This document shows positions 45,832 through 57,180 of a stretch of DNA of 64,000 nt, piece by piece (the first letter of the stretch is position 1; every line of letters starts with the position of its first letter). The DNA comes from Elmis aenea (lineage: Eukaryota; Arthropoda; Insecta; Coleoptera; Elmidae). Made by a program: the position numbers and the translations under genes. Below the pieces are notes generated by a model, which was not told the DNA's origin, searched no databases, and was given only the letters and a program-made list of their open reading frames with translations. The stretch is from assembly GCA_947652605.1 (NCBI GenBank), contig OX393578.1, positions 40,119,470 through 40,183,469 on the forward strand, read 5' to 3'.

Positions 45832-45850
45832 AATAAAACGCAGTCATTAA
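45812..45850 (+). promoter_or_regulatory. PGRP2 core promoter candidate
   Basis: TATAAA at 45812-45817 is followed 28 bases later by GCAGTCATTA (45840-45849). GCAGTCATTAGCAAATTC also precedes the broken third copy at 51918, and TGCACGATCATTAGCAAATT lies upstream of PGRP1 at 38421. The three sites lie 123-134 bases before the start codons, so this may be a shared initiator. Confidence 0.45.
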
Positions 45851-45962
45851 AAATCTAAAAAATTGTTTGTCAACTGCAAATTAAAAGGCGAGTTATCACG
45901 AATAAATGCTACAGTTTATCTGTATTTCTGTAAAGAAACCAGTGGAAGTGTGACAATAAAAA

Positions 45963-48900
45963 ATGTATGCCAAAATTATTGTTACCATCGTTTTGTTGTC
46001 CGTATTAACAAGACTAGCTACAGGTGAGTACATTTTATAGTAAACGAGTTTAGTGGTTGACGAATAAAACCCATGATGATTTTGTTGTCTAAGGCCAATG
46101 TCCAAGAATTGTTACCAGAGCACAATGGCGTGCAAGACCTCCACGAAGTGTCACTCGTATGTCAGTATTTCCACCAACACATGTTATAATTCACCATGCC
46201 GTAAGTCAGAGATGCACAAATCAGGCTGCTTGTTCATCACTGGTTAGAGGATTTCAAAACCACCATATGAATACTAACGGATGGAGCGACATTGGATATA
46301 ACTTTTTAGTAAGCGGTGTAACTATTTGTTAAAAATAGTGTGAATCATGCTAAATCGTCAATTTTTAAATTTAAAGGTTGGTGAAGATGGTAACGTATAT
46401 GAAGGCCGCGGTTGGGGCAGAACTGGAGCTCATGCACCAAATTACAACCACAGGGGTATTGGCATATGCTTTATAGGAACATTCACGTGTAAGAAATTTT
46501 GTTAATACAATTTATCATGAAATGCGTTAGACTAAAACAATTACAATGCAATTTTTGAGTAATACGTATAATGCGAGCGATTGCCTCATGTTGACATAAT
46601 TCGTGGGATTATTTTGATTTACTTGCGGGTTCTAATTATTTTCATAGGTCGGCTGGACATTATTTCATTTACTATAATACCTCATTTACTTACTACAAAG
46701 TATAGTCAGCGACAAGTCTAATGGCGAGCGGTGGGGGTGCGCACTAAACACAATAATTGGAATTAAACAAGTACTTACTTACAAGGGAGGGTCACGATAC
46801 GTTGTCGCTACAATTTGATTAAGGCTGTGTTTATTACATCAAGGACATCAAAACTAAATGTTTTCCGGAGTTATACGTGCCACTGGCTATTTCCTTCGGA
46901 AAAATAGGGGGAAAACTGAAAAATTGGTATAAAAAGGTCATTTTTGCGATCACATTGACCATGAAACCGTCATAGACAAAATCAAAATTTTTCTCTTTAC
47001 CGATGCGCGCATCATTTGCAAGTAAAATGGTGCAAAGTTTTTGGAAATATCGTAAACGGTTCCAAAGAAAAACTCGAAAAACGAGGCCTTTGCAAAAACG
47101 GCTTTCCCTATGTTAAACGCCTATGCAAGTCGCATAGATATAGTTATAGTTATACAGATATACAACTTCTCAAATCATAGCGCTTATGCATGGGGTTTCG
47201 TTTTTGGCGTTTTTCTCCGGAACCGTTCAAGATTTTTTTTAAAACTTTGCTCCATTTTACTTGCAAAGGATGCGCGCATTGGTAAATTGAAACATTTTGA
47301 TTTTGTCTCTGACGGTTTCATGGCCAACGCGATCGCAAAAATGACCTTTTTATACCAATTTTTCAGTTTTTCCCCTATTTTTTCGAAGGAAATGGCCAGT
47401 GGCACGTATAACTCTGGAAAACATTTAGTTTTGATGTCCTTGATGCAATAAACACAGCCCTAATCAAATTCTAGCTTGTTAGTTGTATTGGTATACCTGC
47501 CAATGGTCCGTGGATCATATTGTAGCGTTTGCTGCGCAAACAAAAACACCGCTCGCTATTAAGCCTATGTGACACGATGAAAGATTTTGTATAGAAATTT
47601 GTACGAAATATACAGAAAATCTTATATCGTGTAATACAGGTTTCTCGTACAAAATTCTGCATAGTTTCTTGTATGTACAGGGTGGTCCAAATTCGATGGG
47701 ATTACATAGGTATCTCGCCTAATGTTCAAGATAGCCTAATGTTCAAGATAGAGAAACGGTTAAATTACCAAAAATGTGCAGTTTCTTGGAACAAACTCAG
47801 AACCGTTTTCAAAATTATTCCGGTATTTGAATTATTAACCTTTTCGGTGCGCAATGCTTTAAATTTTTCTGTGCCTGCAGTGCGCCTACTTTCAAATGCG
47901 GTAACGTTCGGGCGAGTTAACTCGTTTCGAGAACCTTGAGCCGCGTAAAAATTTGGCGAGTATACTCGTCCAGAGCACCGAAAAGGTTAAAGAAAAACTG
48001 GTTTTTTGTTATATTTATAATGTGTAATTTTTCCCTTATTGTTTTAAATATCGAAAAAGTGTATGAAGATTTTTTTTAGATATTTTTATGTAGATTTTGA
48101 CAGTACTAAAAAAATTTTTTACGCTCGCCATTAAAAAGTTATGACACAAACTCATCTTTTTTTAAACGGAAGCTATAGTTGGCTATGACCTATTTAAATT
48201 CCTTTTTATTTTCCCTTTTCAAGTATATAAGAGTTGATGTATTTATTTGCAATAATACGCGAGTTACAAATTTTTTAAAATTTAGTTAAAGATTAGAAAC
48301 AAAAAATAGGTTGTGAAAACAAAACAAACAAAAAAAAAAAACGTAAATGATAGAATATATTTGAGGACTGTTCTGAGTTAATCTAAAAAAAAAAAACTAC
48401 ACATTTTTGGTAATTTAACTGTTTCTCTATCTTGACTATTAAGCGAGATACCCATGTAATCCCATCGATTTTGGACCACCCTGTACAAGTGTTCCAGGCA
48501 GTTTCTTGTACAGAAAATACAATAGGGCGTGCTCTATTTGCAAGCAAGTTTTGATACAGAATATGCGTGCTACAGATGCGCATTCAGTTCGTGAATAATG
48601 GCGACTAACAGCTGATTTTGAACATCTGCAGCCAAAGGAAATATAAACAATTGAAGTTCCTGTTAACAGTTAATTCTTGGTAATCCGAAGCAAGATGTTG
48701 TCATTGTTTAAAGTGGCAATTGCAAGGGATAAATACCTTGTTTTAAGAGGGAGTGCATATCTGTGTTTATACTGTTTAGGCGCATGGGCATAGGCAGTAA
48801 CTTGTACATAAAACTGTATCAGTGTCACACAGTTTCAAATGAATGGAATTCTGTACTGAAATCTGTACAGGCAAAATAATATAAGATATTTTGTATTAAA

Positions 48901-49459
48901 TTTTATACAGAAATTTGCACCGTGTCACACGGGCTTTAGACTTGACACTGACAAGATGTGTGAAGTGCAACTGTTTTTATTTATGATTTACTTGTATATT
49001 CCTTCGTGGTAACTCCAACTCTACAATATATATTTTGGTTTTTAGCGTATAATTTATTGTCACTTATAGGTTTCTCCTTTGTTATATTCACATTATGATT
49101 ATGAGTAGGTATCGTAAGTATAAAACTATAGAAAAACTAAAACAAAATTAGGATGTTGCTTAGTTTAATATTAATTCAAATATAAACTTAAGAAGTTTAG
49201 TGTTGAATAAGCAACTAGAATTGCAGGTTCATGATTAACTAAATAATTTAAGTAAATTTTTTACTTTTTTGCAGCTACTCTGCCGAATGCTGTTGCTTTA
49301 AGCGCGGCCAGAAGACTTATTTCTTGTGGAGTTAGCACTGGACAAATCCGTAGCAATTACCGTTTGGCTGGACATCGTCAAGTTACTCAAACAGCGTGTC
49401 CTGGTACAACTCTCTACAATCACATAAAGACATGGCCACGGTGGACTGCAGCGCCTTAA
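45963..49459 (+). CDS. Peptidoglycan recognition protein 2, secreted amidase type
   Basis: Exons 45963-46023, 46094-46308, 46377-46488 and 49275-49459 are 61, 215, 112 and 185 nt, identical to the first gene, and encode 190 residues. The signal peptide ([20 protein letters not shown]) precedes the PGRP domain. HHA (54-56), Y89, H163 and C171 retain the zinc/catalytic set, and the C61-C67 pair is kept. [10 protein letters not shown] has GW, as in DAP-binding PGRPs, and the arginine more usual in the family where PGRP1 has valine (103). Differences cluster around 59-60 (QR versus NG), 76-85 and 130-152. The third intron (2.8 kb) carries an inverted repeat and a Harbinger-like element with a nested foldback. 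It arose by tandem duplication with PGRP1. Confidence 0.94.
46808..47475. repeat. Inverted-repeat element in PGRP2 intron 3
   Basis: CTACAATTTGATTAAGGCTG at the left mirrors GCCCTAATCAAATTCTAG at the right, and the arms (about 290 bp and 270 bp) share TATTTCCTTCGGAAAAATAG-type, GCGCGCATTGG-type and CTGACGGTTTCATGG-type phrases. It is the fullest copy of the repeat also found at 24.4 and 33.9 kb. The opposite-strand reading frames at 47110-47451 and 47184-47405 lie in one arm and are not genes. Confidence 0.78.
47562..48935. mobile_element. Harbinger-like MITE with TTA duplication and nested foldback
   Basis: AGCCTATGTGACACGATG (left) mirrors CACCGTGTCACACGGGCT (right). TTA flanks both ends (47559-47561, 48936-48938). 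Subterminal GAAATTTGTAC and TTTTGTAT motifs recur on both sides. There is no transposase. The foldback 47678-48483 is nested inside. Confidence 0.75.
47678..48483. mobile_element. 806-bp foldback element
   Basis: CAGGGTGGTCCAAATTCGAT mirrors ATCGATTTTGGACCACCCTG, flanked by TA. GAGAAACGGTTAAATTACCA is repeated in mirror form. A 16-bp tandem duplication of CCTAATGTTCAAGATAG lies near 47720-47752 in the left arm only. Confidence 0.87.
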
Positions 49460-49467
49460 TATTGGTC

Positions 49468-49473
49468 AATAAA
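49468..49473 (+). terminator. PGRP2 polyadenylation signal
   Basis: AATAAA lies nine bases after the stop codon, followed by a 14-A run at about 49491-49504. The very short 3' UTR is plausible for a small secreted protein. Confidence 0.6.
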
Positions 49474-49540
49474 TGATAAACACATACTTGAAAAAAAAAA
49501 AAAATTTAAAGCTTCCCGATCTTATCAAATCTGTAATAAG

Positions 49541-49622
49541 CAGGGATGGGAGTCGGCAGAAAAATAAACGACTCCCGAGTCGGTAATTTTTAAGACCGAC
49601 TCCGACTCCCGACTCTTTTCAC
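49541..49622. mobile_element. hAT MITE fragment, family member 3 of 3
   Basis: CAGGGATGGGAGTCGGCAGA and GACCGACTCCGACTCCCGAC match the ends of the copies at 20340 and 39147; most of the interior is missing. Confidence 0.65.
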
Positions 49623-49956
49623 CGATGCACTACTTTGGAGAACATAAGAAAATCCGGTTAAAACTGTTATCGAATATTTTCAATTTCGTTTTCGGATTTT
49701 TTTTTTTTTTAAGTAAAAAATAATTTTGTTTTATGTAGCTAACGGCACAACCAATTTTCCTATTAAACTTTTTTTTGTGTCCTTACTAGTAACAAATATA
49801 TTAAATGGCGAGCATAGCGGCGTTTAAGTCTGTTTTTATCCTTAGCGTTATTGGTTTTATTTAAAGCAATAGTCTCCATGCCAGGTAAGTTTACAATAAA
49901 TGCATCTAGAAATAAAAGCACATGAATCAGTCTAAAAATTAAGTAGATTTTTTTGC

Positions 49957-50120
49957 GTACTTACTAATATTATTGCTCTCAACGCAACTAAAAGCCCTAT
50001 TTGTTGTGATGTTGGTATTGAGCAGATCCGTAGTGAATACCTTTTACTGGTCATCGTTAAATTAAAGAATCTGAATGTTCTGACTCGGAGCTTTATAATA
50101 ACTAATATGATGATTTCGCC
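49957..50120 (+). pseudogene. PGRP exon 4 relic
   Basis: Translated in pieces this reads LTNIIALNATKSPICCDVGI and EQIRSEYLL, aligned to exon 4 of the intact genes ([30 protein letters not shown]). A one-base deletion then shifts frame before GHR, after which a stop and ECSDSELYNN correspond to [10 protein letters not shown]. The 3' splice site has decayed from GCAG to GCG. The positions of the catalytic histidine and cysteine are still recognisable. The order (exon 4 upstream of the next copy's exon 1) fits the tail of a separate lost gene between PGRP2 and the third copy. Confidence 0.75.
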
Positions 50121-50311
50121 AATTTGAACTAAAACTCTGCAATTTTCATCAAGAAAAGCTAACTTTTTACTAGCATAAGTCATGAATTAAAGATGTTATT
50201 TTAAAAACATTATTTTATTTTAGGTTTTGCTCTAAAATTAGTAATGCCAATCTCGATTATATTTAAACTTACAAAGTGAGGAATAAAATTGTATTTATTA
50301 GGTTTTATATA

Positions 50312-50855
50312 CAGCGTGTTTCAGGAGAAATAGTAAATATTTTAGAAGCTGGTAGTATGGTCCATTTTGAGTCAAAAAGTTTATTTAAACATGTTTCCAA
50401 CTCTCAATGGTTAGGAAGATACAGCTGTTTTTTCTTTTTTGGTAGACGTCGCTTTTCAACCGTCCTTACAGACAAAAATCTAATGGGGTAAGGTCTGGGG
50501 ACCTTGATGGTCAATTAAGATGACCATATCGGCCACACCATTTTTCTGGTAATGTTAGAATTGGATAATGTGTCAACTGACAGCTAGAGTGTGCAGCTAC
50601 ACGTAGTATTGTCAAGTAAGTTCGAGAGTGATGGGATTTTTGAACATCAACTTTGAAGTATTGCTAATTATTCGTGCGTTTGATAATTAAAAAATCAATA
50701 AATGCAATAATCAAACTTTTGTGAGGCCTAAGGTTAACATTCAAACAGCTGTATCTTCCCTAACCATTGAGAATTTGACACATGTTTACTTGACATTTTT
50801 TACTCAAAATGGTCCATACTCCTAAAATATTTACTATTCCTACTGAAACACCCTG
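50312..50855. mobile_element. 544-bp foldback element
   Basis: CAGCGTGTTTCAGGAGAAAT mirrors ATTCCTACTGAAACACCCTG, flanked by TA. AACAGCTGTATCTTCCCTAA in the right arm mirrors the left arm at 50410-50432. The 71-codon reading frame here is fortuitous. Confidence 0.85.
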
Positions 50856-50957
50856 TATTTACGAACACCGGCCATTACAATTTTTTTTAACCTTGCAAAG
50901 ATCTTATTTTACAGGTCGTGGGCGTATAACAATTATAGTAATACCGATTAAAATGAG

Positions 50958-51275
50958 TGTAATAACACGCCATCAAATATAAACACCAACTTTATTAGCA
51001 AACAACACTCCTCGTATTATTAACAACTTCGGCGATATCACCAACACAATTCTACTTTCTTAATATTTATAACGTAATTATTCCACTGTTATTTTACAAC
51101 AGGCTAAATAACTCACCGGTTTAGTCCTAGCCGTCTCTCCTCGCTCAACCCTGTGAGCGACCGTCCTCGCGCACCCCTTGTGAGTCACTCTTCATTCACT
51201 ACCGCACTTCACATATTTGTTTCTTTTCCCTCCCCACTTCACTTCACGTGCCCATATCAACCTGAATAAACAACA
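50958..51275 (-). mobile_element. Probable solo LTR
   Basis: On the minus strand the unit starts TGTTGTTTATTCAGG and ends GTGTTATTACA, carries AATAAA about 30 bases before its end, and is GC-richer in the middle (CGCGAGGACGGTCGCTCACA). The flanks ATGAG and ATGCG match at 4 of 5 bases. There is no internal retrovirus-like coding region and no second LTR, which fits recombination to a solo LTR. The family is not identified. Confidence 0.5.
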
Positions 51276-52045
51276 ATGCGAGCATTTGTTTTAGACCTTA
51301 TTAACATTGAATTTTAAAATGTTGTATCTACAAGTTTGTTGCAGAAATATACCATACAATAATTTTTTTAACGAGGCATTATATGATAAAACATAAAAAT
51401 GCTGTAGTAGTAATATATGAGTTTGCTTCTGAGTATTTAAACTATAAAAAAAAAACAAGACCACAGCATATTTATGTGATACGGTAAAGTTACATTTAAC
51501 CATGTAGAAATTAAATTTGTTTGCGATATAAATAAATGACTAAAAAGTGTTTTGTTAAGTATACATACACTTTGGTATGATTTGGTAAAGCAAAAATATA
51601 GAAATCAAAATGGATGTAAAAATTAATAAACTGTGTACAATATACGACTACAAATTTAAAAAGTTCATTGTTCGTTAGTATGATCTCACATTTTTATCAG
51701 TAATTTTCTTAAAAAACCTTATCAAATCGTACAATCACAATAAAAAAAATTTTTAAATATTTAAACCCAGTCTGTTAACACAAAATTTGGTGCAAAACAA
51801 ACAAAATATTTCTGCGAACTTACGAACGATAAATAAACAGAAAAACTATTGATTATGAAAATCAATATTTTTTACTCTGCAATTACATAAACTATTAAGT
51901 AAAGATAAAACCTAAATGCAGTCATTAGCAAATTCGACAGAATTATTTGCGTCATCCGCAAATCAAAAGCGAAGTTATCATCATTGAATGTCACAGTTTA
52001 TCTGTATTTGTCTACAAAAACGTTTCGTAAAAAAATAATAAGAAA

Positions 52046-52316
52046 ATGTATCCCAAAATTATTGTTACCATCATTTTGTTGTCGGTACTAACAAAATTGG
52101 CTACAAGTAAGTACATTTTATAGTAAACGAGTTTAGTGGTTGACGAATAAAACCCATGATAATTTCGTTGGCTAAGGCCAATACCCAAGAATCGTTACCA
52201 AAGCGTAATGGGGTGGAAGACCTCCATGAAGTGTCACTCGTATGTAAGTATTTCCACCAAAACAGGTTATAATTCACCATTCCGTAAGTAATGGATGCAC
52301 CAACCGGGTCTAGGAA
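52046..52316 (+). pseudogene. PGRP copy 3, truncated pseudogene
   Basis: Exon 1 (52046-52106) still encodes an intact signal peptide (MYPKIIVTIILLSVLTKLAT), with a GTAAGT donor. Exon 2 starts at 52177 but has three stops: codon 31 CAA to TAA, codon 38 CGA to TGA, codon 44 TCA to TAA. Cysteine 23 has become tyrosine. Homology to exon 2 ends abruptly after GGATGCACCAACCGGG at about 52308, where a minisatellite begins. Exons 3 and 4 are missing. Upstream sequence from about 51690 matches the PGRP2 5' region (ATTTTTATCAGTAA, AAAAACCTTATCAAAT), so promoter and gene were duplicated together. Confidence 0.92.
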
Positions 52317-52317
52317 C

Positions 52318-52430
52318 ATTCTTCGCCTCCACAATTCTTCGTCCATAATTCTTCGCCTCCACAATTCTTCGGCCACCATTCTTCGCCTACACAATTCTTC
52401 GCCGCCACAATTTTTCGCCGCATACAAGCA
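52318..52430. repeat. Minisatellite with alternating 16/14-bp units
   Basis: Seven tandem units start ATTCTTCG: ATTCTTCGCCTCCACA (16), ATTCTTCGTCCATA (14), again 16, ATTCTTCGGCCACC (14), then two 16s and a degenerate last unit. The array begins within about 10 bp of the PGRP exon 2 breakpoint. Confidence 0.85.
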
Positions 52431-53509
52431 TATCACAAATGCTATTTGTAAATGTGATTGTTTTTATTTATAATGTAATTTTTACAGATTATTTTACATT
52501 AGCCCAAAGTTGGCTATGAAATAGTTAAATTTGCTTTTTCCTTCTTTCTAGTGAGATACTACTTGCTGTATCTATTTTTATAAATGTCACGAAATCAATA
52601 AAAATCGTATTTTACCAATTGTAGCTCCTCAGAAATGTTACTTTATGATTTCGCTTTTAAGTACACAACCTAAATTCACAATTTTATTTTATATAAACAA
52701 AGAACAGCAGTATAGTCTCGCCCAGTACCTACCTACCCATTAGTAGGGCATCATTAAGCTGCTGTTAACAAATTAAAGAAATAAATGTCTATAATCACAA
52801 TATCTTTCAAAAAGTATAAACGTGTACAATTTTGTACACAAGATGTTAATGATATTACCAAACGATAATAAAAAATGAAGGTAAAAATAGAAAGATACTT
52901 AATTTCTTTAAGAAAAGACTAATCCAGATCATTGTGTGCATATTACTTGAGTTACTTCCATATTTTTTTTACCTCGTGTTAGTTTAACCTTATTCTACTC
53001 GATGCCTCTGTAGCAGCTACTTTGATCTAGTTTTCTTTGGTCATCCTTTTTCGTTTTTTTCTCCCATACTCGCTTCATATGCTTTCCTGGGTATCCTATC
53101 TTCTCTCATTCTATACATGACCTTGTTATCTTAGTTGTACCTCTTTGAAAAGAAGTGTCGATGTATTTTTCTAGTTTTCCTTGAAAATTTACGGTCATAT
53201 TATTGTCGTACCAAATTTGTATTTAGATTATTTGTAATACTAACACAATAGGTACTAAGTGTTATATAATATTTTTATTTTTTTGTTTAAAACATAATTG
53301 GAAAGAAAAGAACGACTTCTTTTATTGGAGGTAAAGGTTAGTAATTATTTAACCTCTATAAATCACACATTACTGTCCAAATATTTTACATTATTTAATA
53401 AATTACTTATTATTAGATTTAAAAAAATGCGAAAAGAAGCAAAATATAAAACTCCGAAGTTGTAGATTCTTCTAGGGCAAGTTAGAGCAAGTACAAGATA
53501 ATGCCGCAG
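52431..53509. other. Gene-free AT-rich stretch
   Basis: Nothing supported. Confidence 0.45.
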
Positions 53510-53650
53510 GGTGTTGTGGGTAATTACGTGGCTCAAAGGAAGACAAGCGAGCATCGTGACGCCAGCCGGCGAACGCAGTAATTAGAAATTGGTCGCTGGA
53601 ACTGCTGCCTTTTGTGAACTCCACGAATAACATCACCGCTCTGGAAGAGC
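53510..53650. other. GC-balanced island, candidate regulatory DNA
   Basis: A 140-bp segment (GTGACGCCAGCCGGCGAACG, CAGTAATTAGAAATTGGTC) of high complexity in a long AT-rich desert. It contains a TAATTA homeodomain-type core. No protein match in any frame. Confidence 0.25.
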
Positions 53651-54329
53651 ACAAAGAAAACTAAAATATAAAAGTAATTCACTAGCAAAATCGCTTTGTA
53701 ATTGACTTATTGCTTTCTTTTGTACAAAAAAAATATACAGGGTGCACCACATACAAGGCAAACTGTAAAAAACTCAATATGCGTTTTTTTGCTCTTAATA
53801 TTTTTTAAACAAATTCGTTTTAATATTGTGTTCATTCAATAATTTAATGATGAGATCGAAATACAACAATGGGTGTTTTATTAGGTAATTAGGTAATAGG
53901 TTGCCAGATTGATACCCAAAAACCAAGTGGCTTTTAGTTCCTATTTTTAATTTTCAAAGTAATCAGATAAAGGTTAAATTTCGTTTAAAACTCAACTCAA
54001 CTCAACAACAAGCCTTAGAGTGTCAAAACCGCCCTGATGCTATGCGTCACTAAATATACTTTTATGTGAGTTTCAAATCACTGACATTTCATTTTGATGT
54101 GCGCTCAGTCTCAGACATGTACGATAGTGAATTTAACATTTCAGCATTTAAATGCGTTGTGTTGTATAAAACTATACATATACCACAGCAGTCGCTCAAA
54201 ACACTACAAGTTTTAAGAACCACAATAATATCCGATCTGTAATTAACTATAATAAACGAGAGAATAGGCTTCAGCTAGGCTATTTATGGCGATAAACAAT
54301 TGCTAAAAAAAAGAGAAATACCTAACGAA
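53651..54329. other. Gene-free stretch
   Basis: ATACAGGGTGCACCACATAC near 53736 is a solitary foldback-like tip. No exon. Confidence 0.4.
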
Positions 54330-54935
54330 ACGAATGCAGAGATCAATCACAAAGTGTCCTAACCTATGATTGTGAATCATGGACCATCATTAATTAAACC
54401 ACAAAAACGTATTAGAAGTACAGAAATAAGGTTTTAAAAAAAAATTAAGGCAAAACTCGTTGGAACTAAATTAGAAACGAAACCTGTAAAGAACCTGGTT
54501 GTACTTTACAAGCAATGAAGCTTAACATACAAGAGACATAACTATGATATTTAGGTCATGTGCCCAGAATAGGAGAAAGTAGGATACCCAGAAAAGCAAA
54601 TAAAGCAGGAACTGGAGAAAACATCGAAAGAGAAGACCAAAGAAAACATAGAATGGAGTGTGGAGTAAGGTTAGAGAGCTAACAAAAGATAGATAAAACT
54701 AGAAGGAAACAGGAAACAGAAATGCGATTTCTAAGAAGAGTAAAAGGATGTACCATTATAGGCAAAAAGAAATAAAAGTTTACGATCTGGCAGAAAAAAT
54801 ACAAAAAAAAATTGAGAAATACAAGGAACACATTAATAGATTGGAACATCAAAGATTGTTAAAGATAATAAGCGCTCTTATAGGCCAGCGGGAAGAAGAG
54901 AAGTAGGAAGACCCACAAAAAGATTAAAATAAATA
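54330..54935 (+). mobile_element. Non-LTR retrotransposon 3' relic, heavily decayed
   Basis: Across frames, YLGHVPRIGESRIPRKAN, then ETEMRFLRRVKGCT and GRREVGRPTKRLK follow the order of a RTE/CRACK-like reverse-transcriptase C-terminus (EM-RFLR-V-G-T ... R-P-x-GRR-x-x-GRPRKRW). Two segments may derive from different copies. Many stops. Confidence 0.55.
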
Positions 54936-57180
54936 TAATAATATATCGTGAAGTCGGAACAGGCAATTTGCCTAAGCGATGGAGTGAAGGAGAAAAAGAA
55001 GAAAGCATACTAACGAAGTCCACATACGCAAGAAGAAGCAAAAGCTTAGAGGCGTAAAAAATAAAAGGTACCTTCTTCTTCTTATTTGCTGTTCTTGTAG
55101 TACTTATAATAATAATTCCTCAGTACACTACTTTTCCAGTATATCACGGCATCTTTTTTCTTTTATTATTTCACTCATCTTTTAGTATCATTACATAACA
55201 AACAGTGACGTGAAATTTTTTTAGTTTTTAATTTTATTGTCCAATTTAAATTTACTCCCGAAGTTTAATTCCATCCACTTTAAATTCTCAACATACAACA
55301 TCCTATACAGTCACTAAAATGCAAAATAGTCTCTACCAATTTCGATGGTTTGAGAAGCTTACATTTATCCTCAGTTAACACAAAATCATTTAAGAATCAT
55401 GCTGATTGCTAACGATTTATGCCTTATGCAAACTCCTTATGGCCCAAAAATGTTTGTATTGTTTTCGTAAGAATGAACTAATTAAAATTTTAATATAGCC
55501 TACCCACACGTTGCTATATTTGAAACCGATATTTATAGGTAAATGGTGAATGCTGATCCACTTAAAGTAAAAATCGTTTTATACTAGGGTGCTTTAAAAC
55601 GTAAAGAAAATGTAATAGAAATTTGGTATTCCACGGTCCAAAATTTTACTACTTTTACCGTAAAAGTGCATACGATATAAGTTATACAATTTTTCGTTTT
55701 TGAATTAAATGGCAAAACTGTAAATGATTCAAAAATATTATGCATAATTTTTTTGTTGTATAGCTAACAAATAATAGAAAATTTTCCAAGAGTCGATGAA
55801 TGCACTATCCGTTTGTTTTAGGTAAACAGATAAGCATAACCCAGAATGTTTGATTTACAATATTTACTAAGGTTATAGATGTACATCATTTTGCTGAAAT
55901 CAAAATAAAAGCATTTTTTAAAAAAGATCAACCATTTTTAAAACGGTTTCTCCTCAGGCGTTAAAGGTGTACGAATATACAAAAAAAAATAAACATTCAA
56001 TGTTTAAATAATATAAATATCTGACGTATAAAATCAGTCGTAAAATCCAAGACGGATATTTTTCATGTAATAATAAACTGTTCAAAAATGTATGTTTATG
56101 TAGCGTATCGTCAACGAGGCACAGCGCACGGATCCAGGTACAGCCTGTTAAGTATCCATGGTAACGATTTCCTGCGGCCAACAACGAAACCTTCCGATAT
56201 CTTCAAAGTTTCTACTTGTATATTTAATTTTAGGTACTGTTTTGTTTCCAGTTTTATTCGAGCGCGATTGCTTTTCGTTTTTCCCGTTTCCAAACAAAAA
56301 CAACTTTATTTACATGTTTTACTTTAACTAAAATTCGCGACTATCGTAAAGTTTTTGCAGTTATTTCTCGATAACATTTTGCTCATTGGAACCTAAGCAA
56401 GTTTACTCCAACTAACGGTGTGAAACCGATGGCTGCGTGCATTATCGGAAAATGCAGACATTCCAGTTCAGCGCGTCAAACAGTGTAAGGCAACGGACCA
56501 GCAGAATTACTGATTGACGATACACCGACATCCCTTTCGAGATACTTAAAACCCTGACACTCTAACTAAATGTGCATTAGCCCAAGTCTTAGACACACTA
56601 TAAAAAATATTCCTTTCATACACTAAGCAACCAAAAGTTATCTCTCACCAGAACCAAAACAATTTTACCTTTACTAAAACGAATTTAAATCCATTAATTT
56701 GCAATGCTACATAACAAAGTTTATAAAAAAAAACTATCAAAATTTAGTAACTTCAATTGGTTGAAAAGCTTGATTCAAAAAGGTTATGGCAAATGTTTAT
56801 TCAATACTAAAGACTAAAAACAAAAATGCTAGACAATAAAAGTCATGAGAATATAAAATTTTTAACTTATTAATAATTTTTTTAAAGACTGACAAAAAAA
56901 TGGTTAAACTGATTTTTGCATCTGCTTATACTTTGTTGCTTGTAAATATTCAATTTTTTAAATATCTTCAAGTTTTTGGCAGGGTGACCACTGTTGCATA
57001 GTTATTTCTTGGCAATAGCCCAATATCTTTCGATCGTGCGAAAATTTAGGATGATTGAGGAATCAAGTTCTTTTCGTACATACATGATTCCTTTTGGCCT
57101 AATAAATTCAAGAGCTGTTTGTGTTTTGGCATAATCTAATGCGATATGATCTGACTAAACAATTTAAGATTGACGAGAGA
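54936..57180. other. Gene-free AT-rich stretch
   Basis: No exon is supported on either strand. 56090-56200 and 56400-56570 are less AT-rich but show no family resemblance. Confidence 0.4.

Noticed and set aside
52046..52316. PGRP copy 3 as a functional short PGRP
   Set aside because: Three stops in exon 2, loss of a conserved cysteine and absence of exons 3-4.
52318..52430. CRISPR-like array
   Set aside because: Direct tandem units of 14-16 bp without unique spacers, in a eukaryotic context.
52101..52436. 111-codon minus-strand frame with EELWRRR repeats
   Set aside because: It is produced by reading the 16/14-bp minisatellite and the antisense of the PGRP pseudogene.
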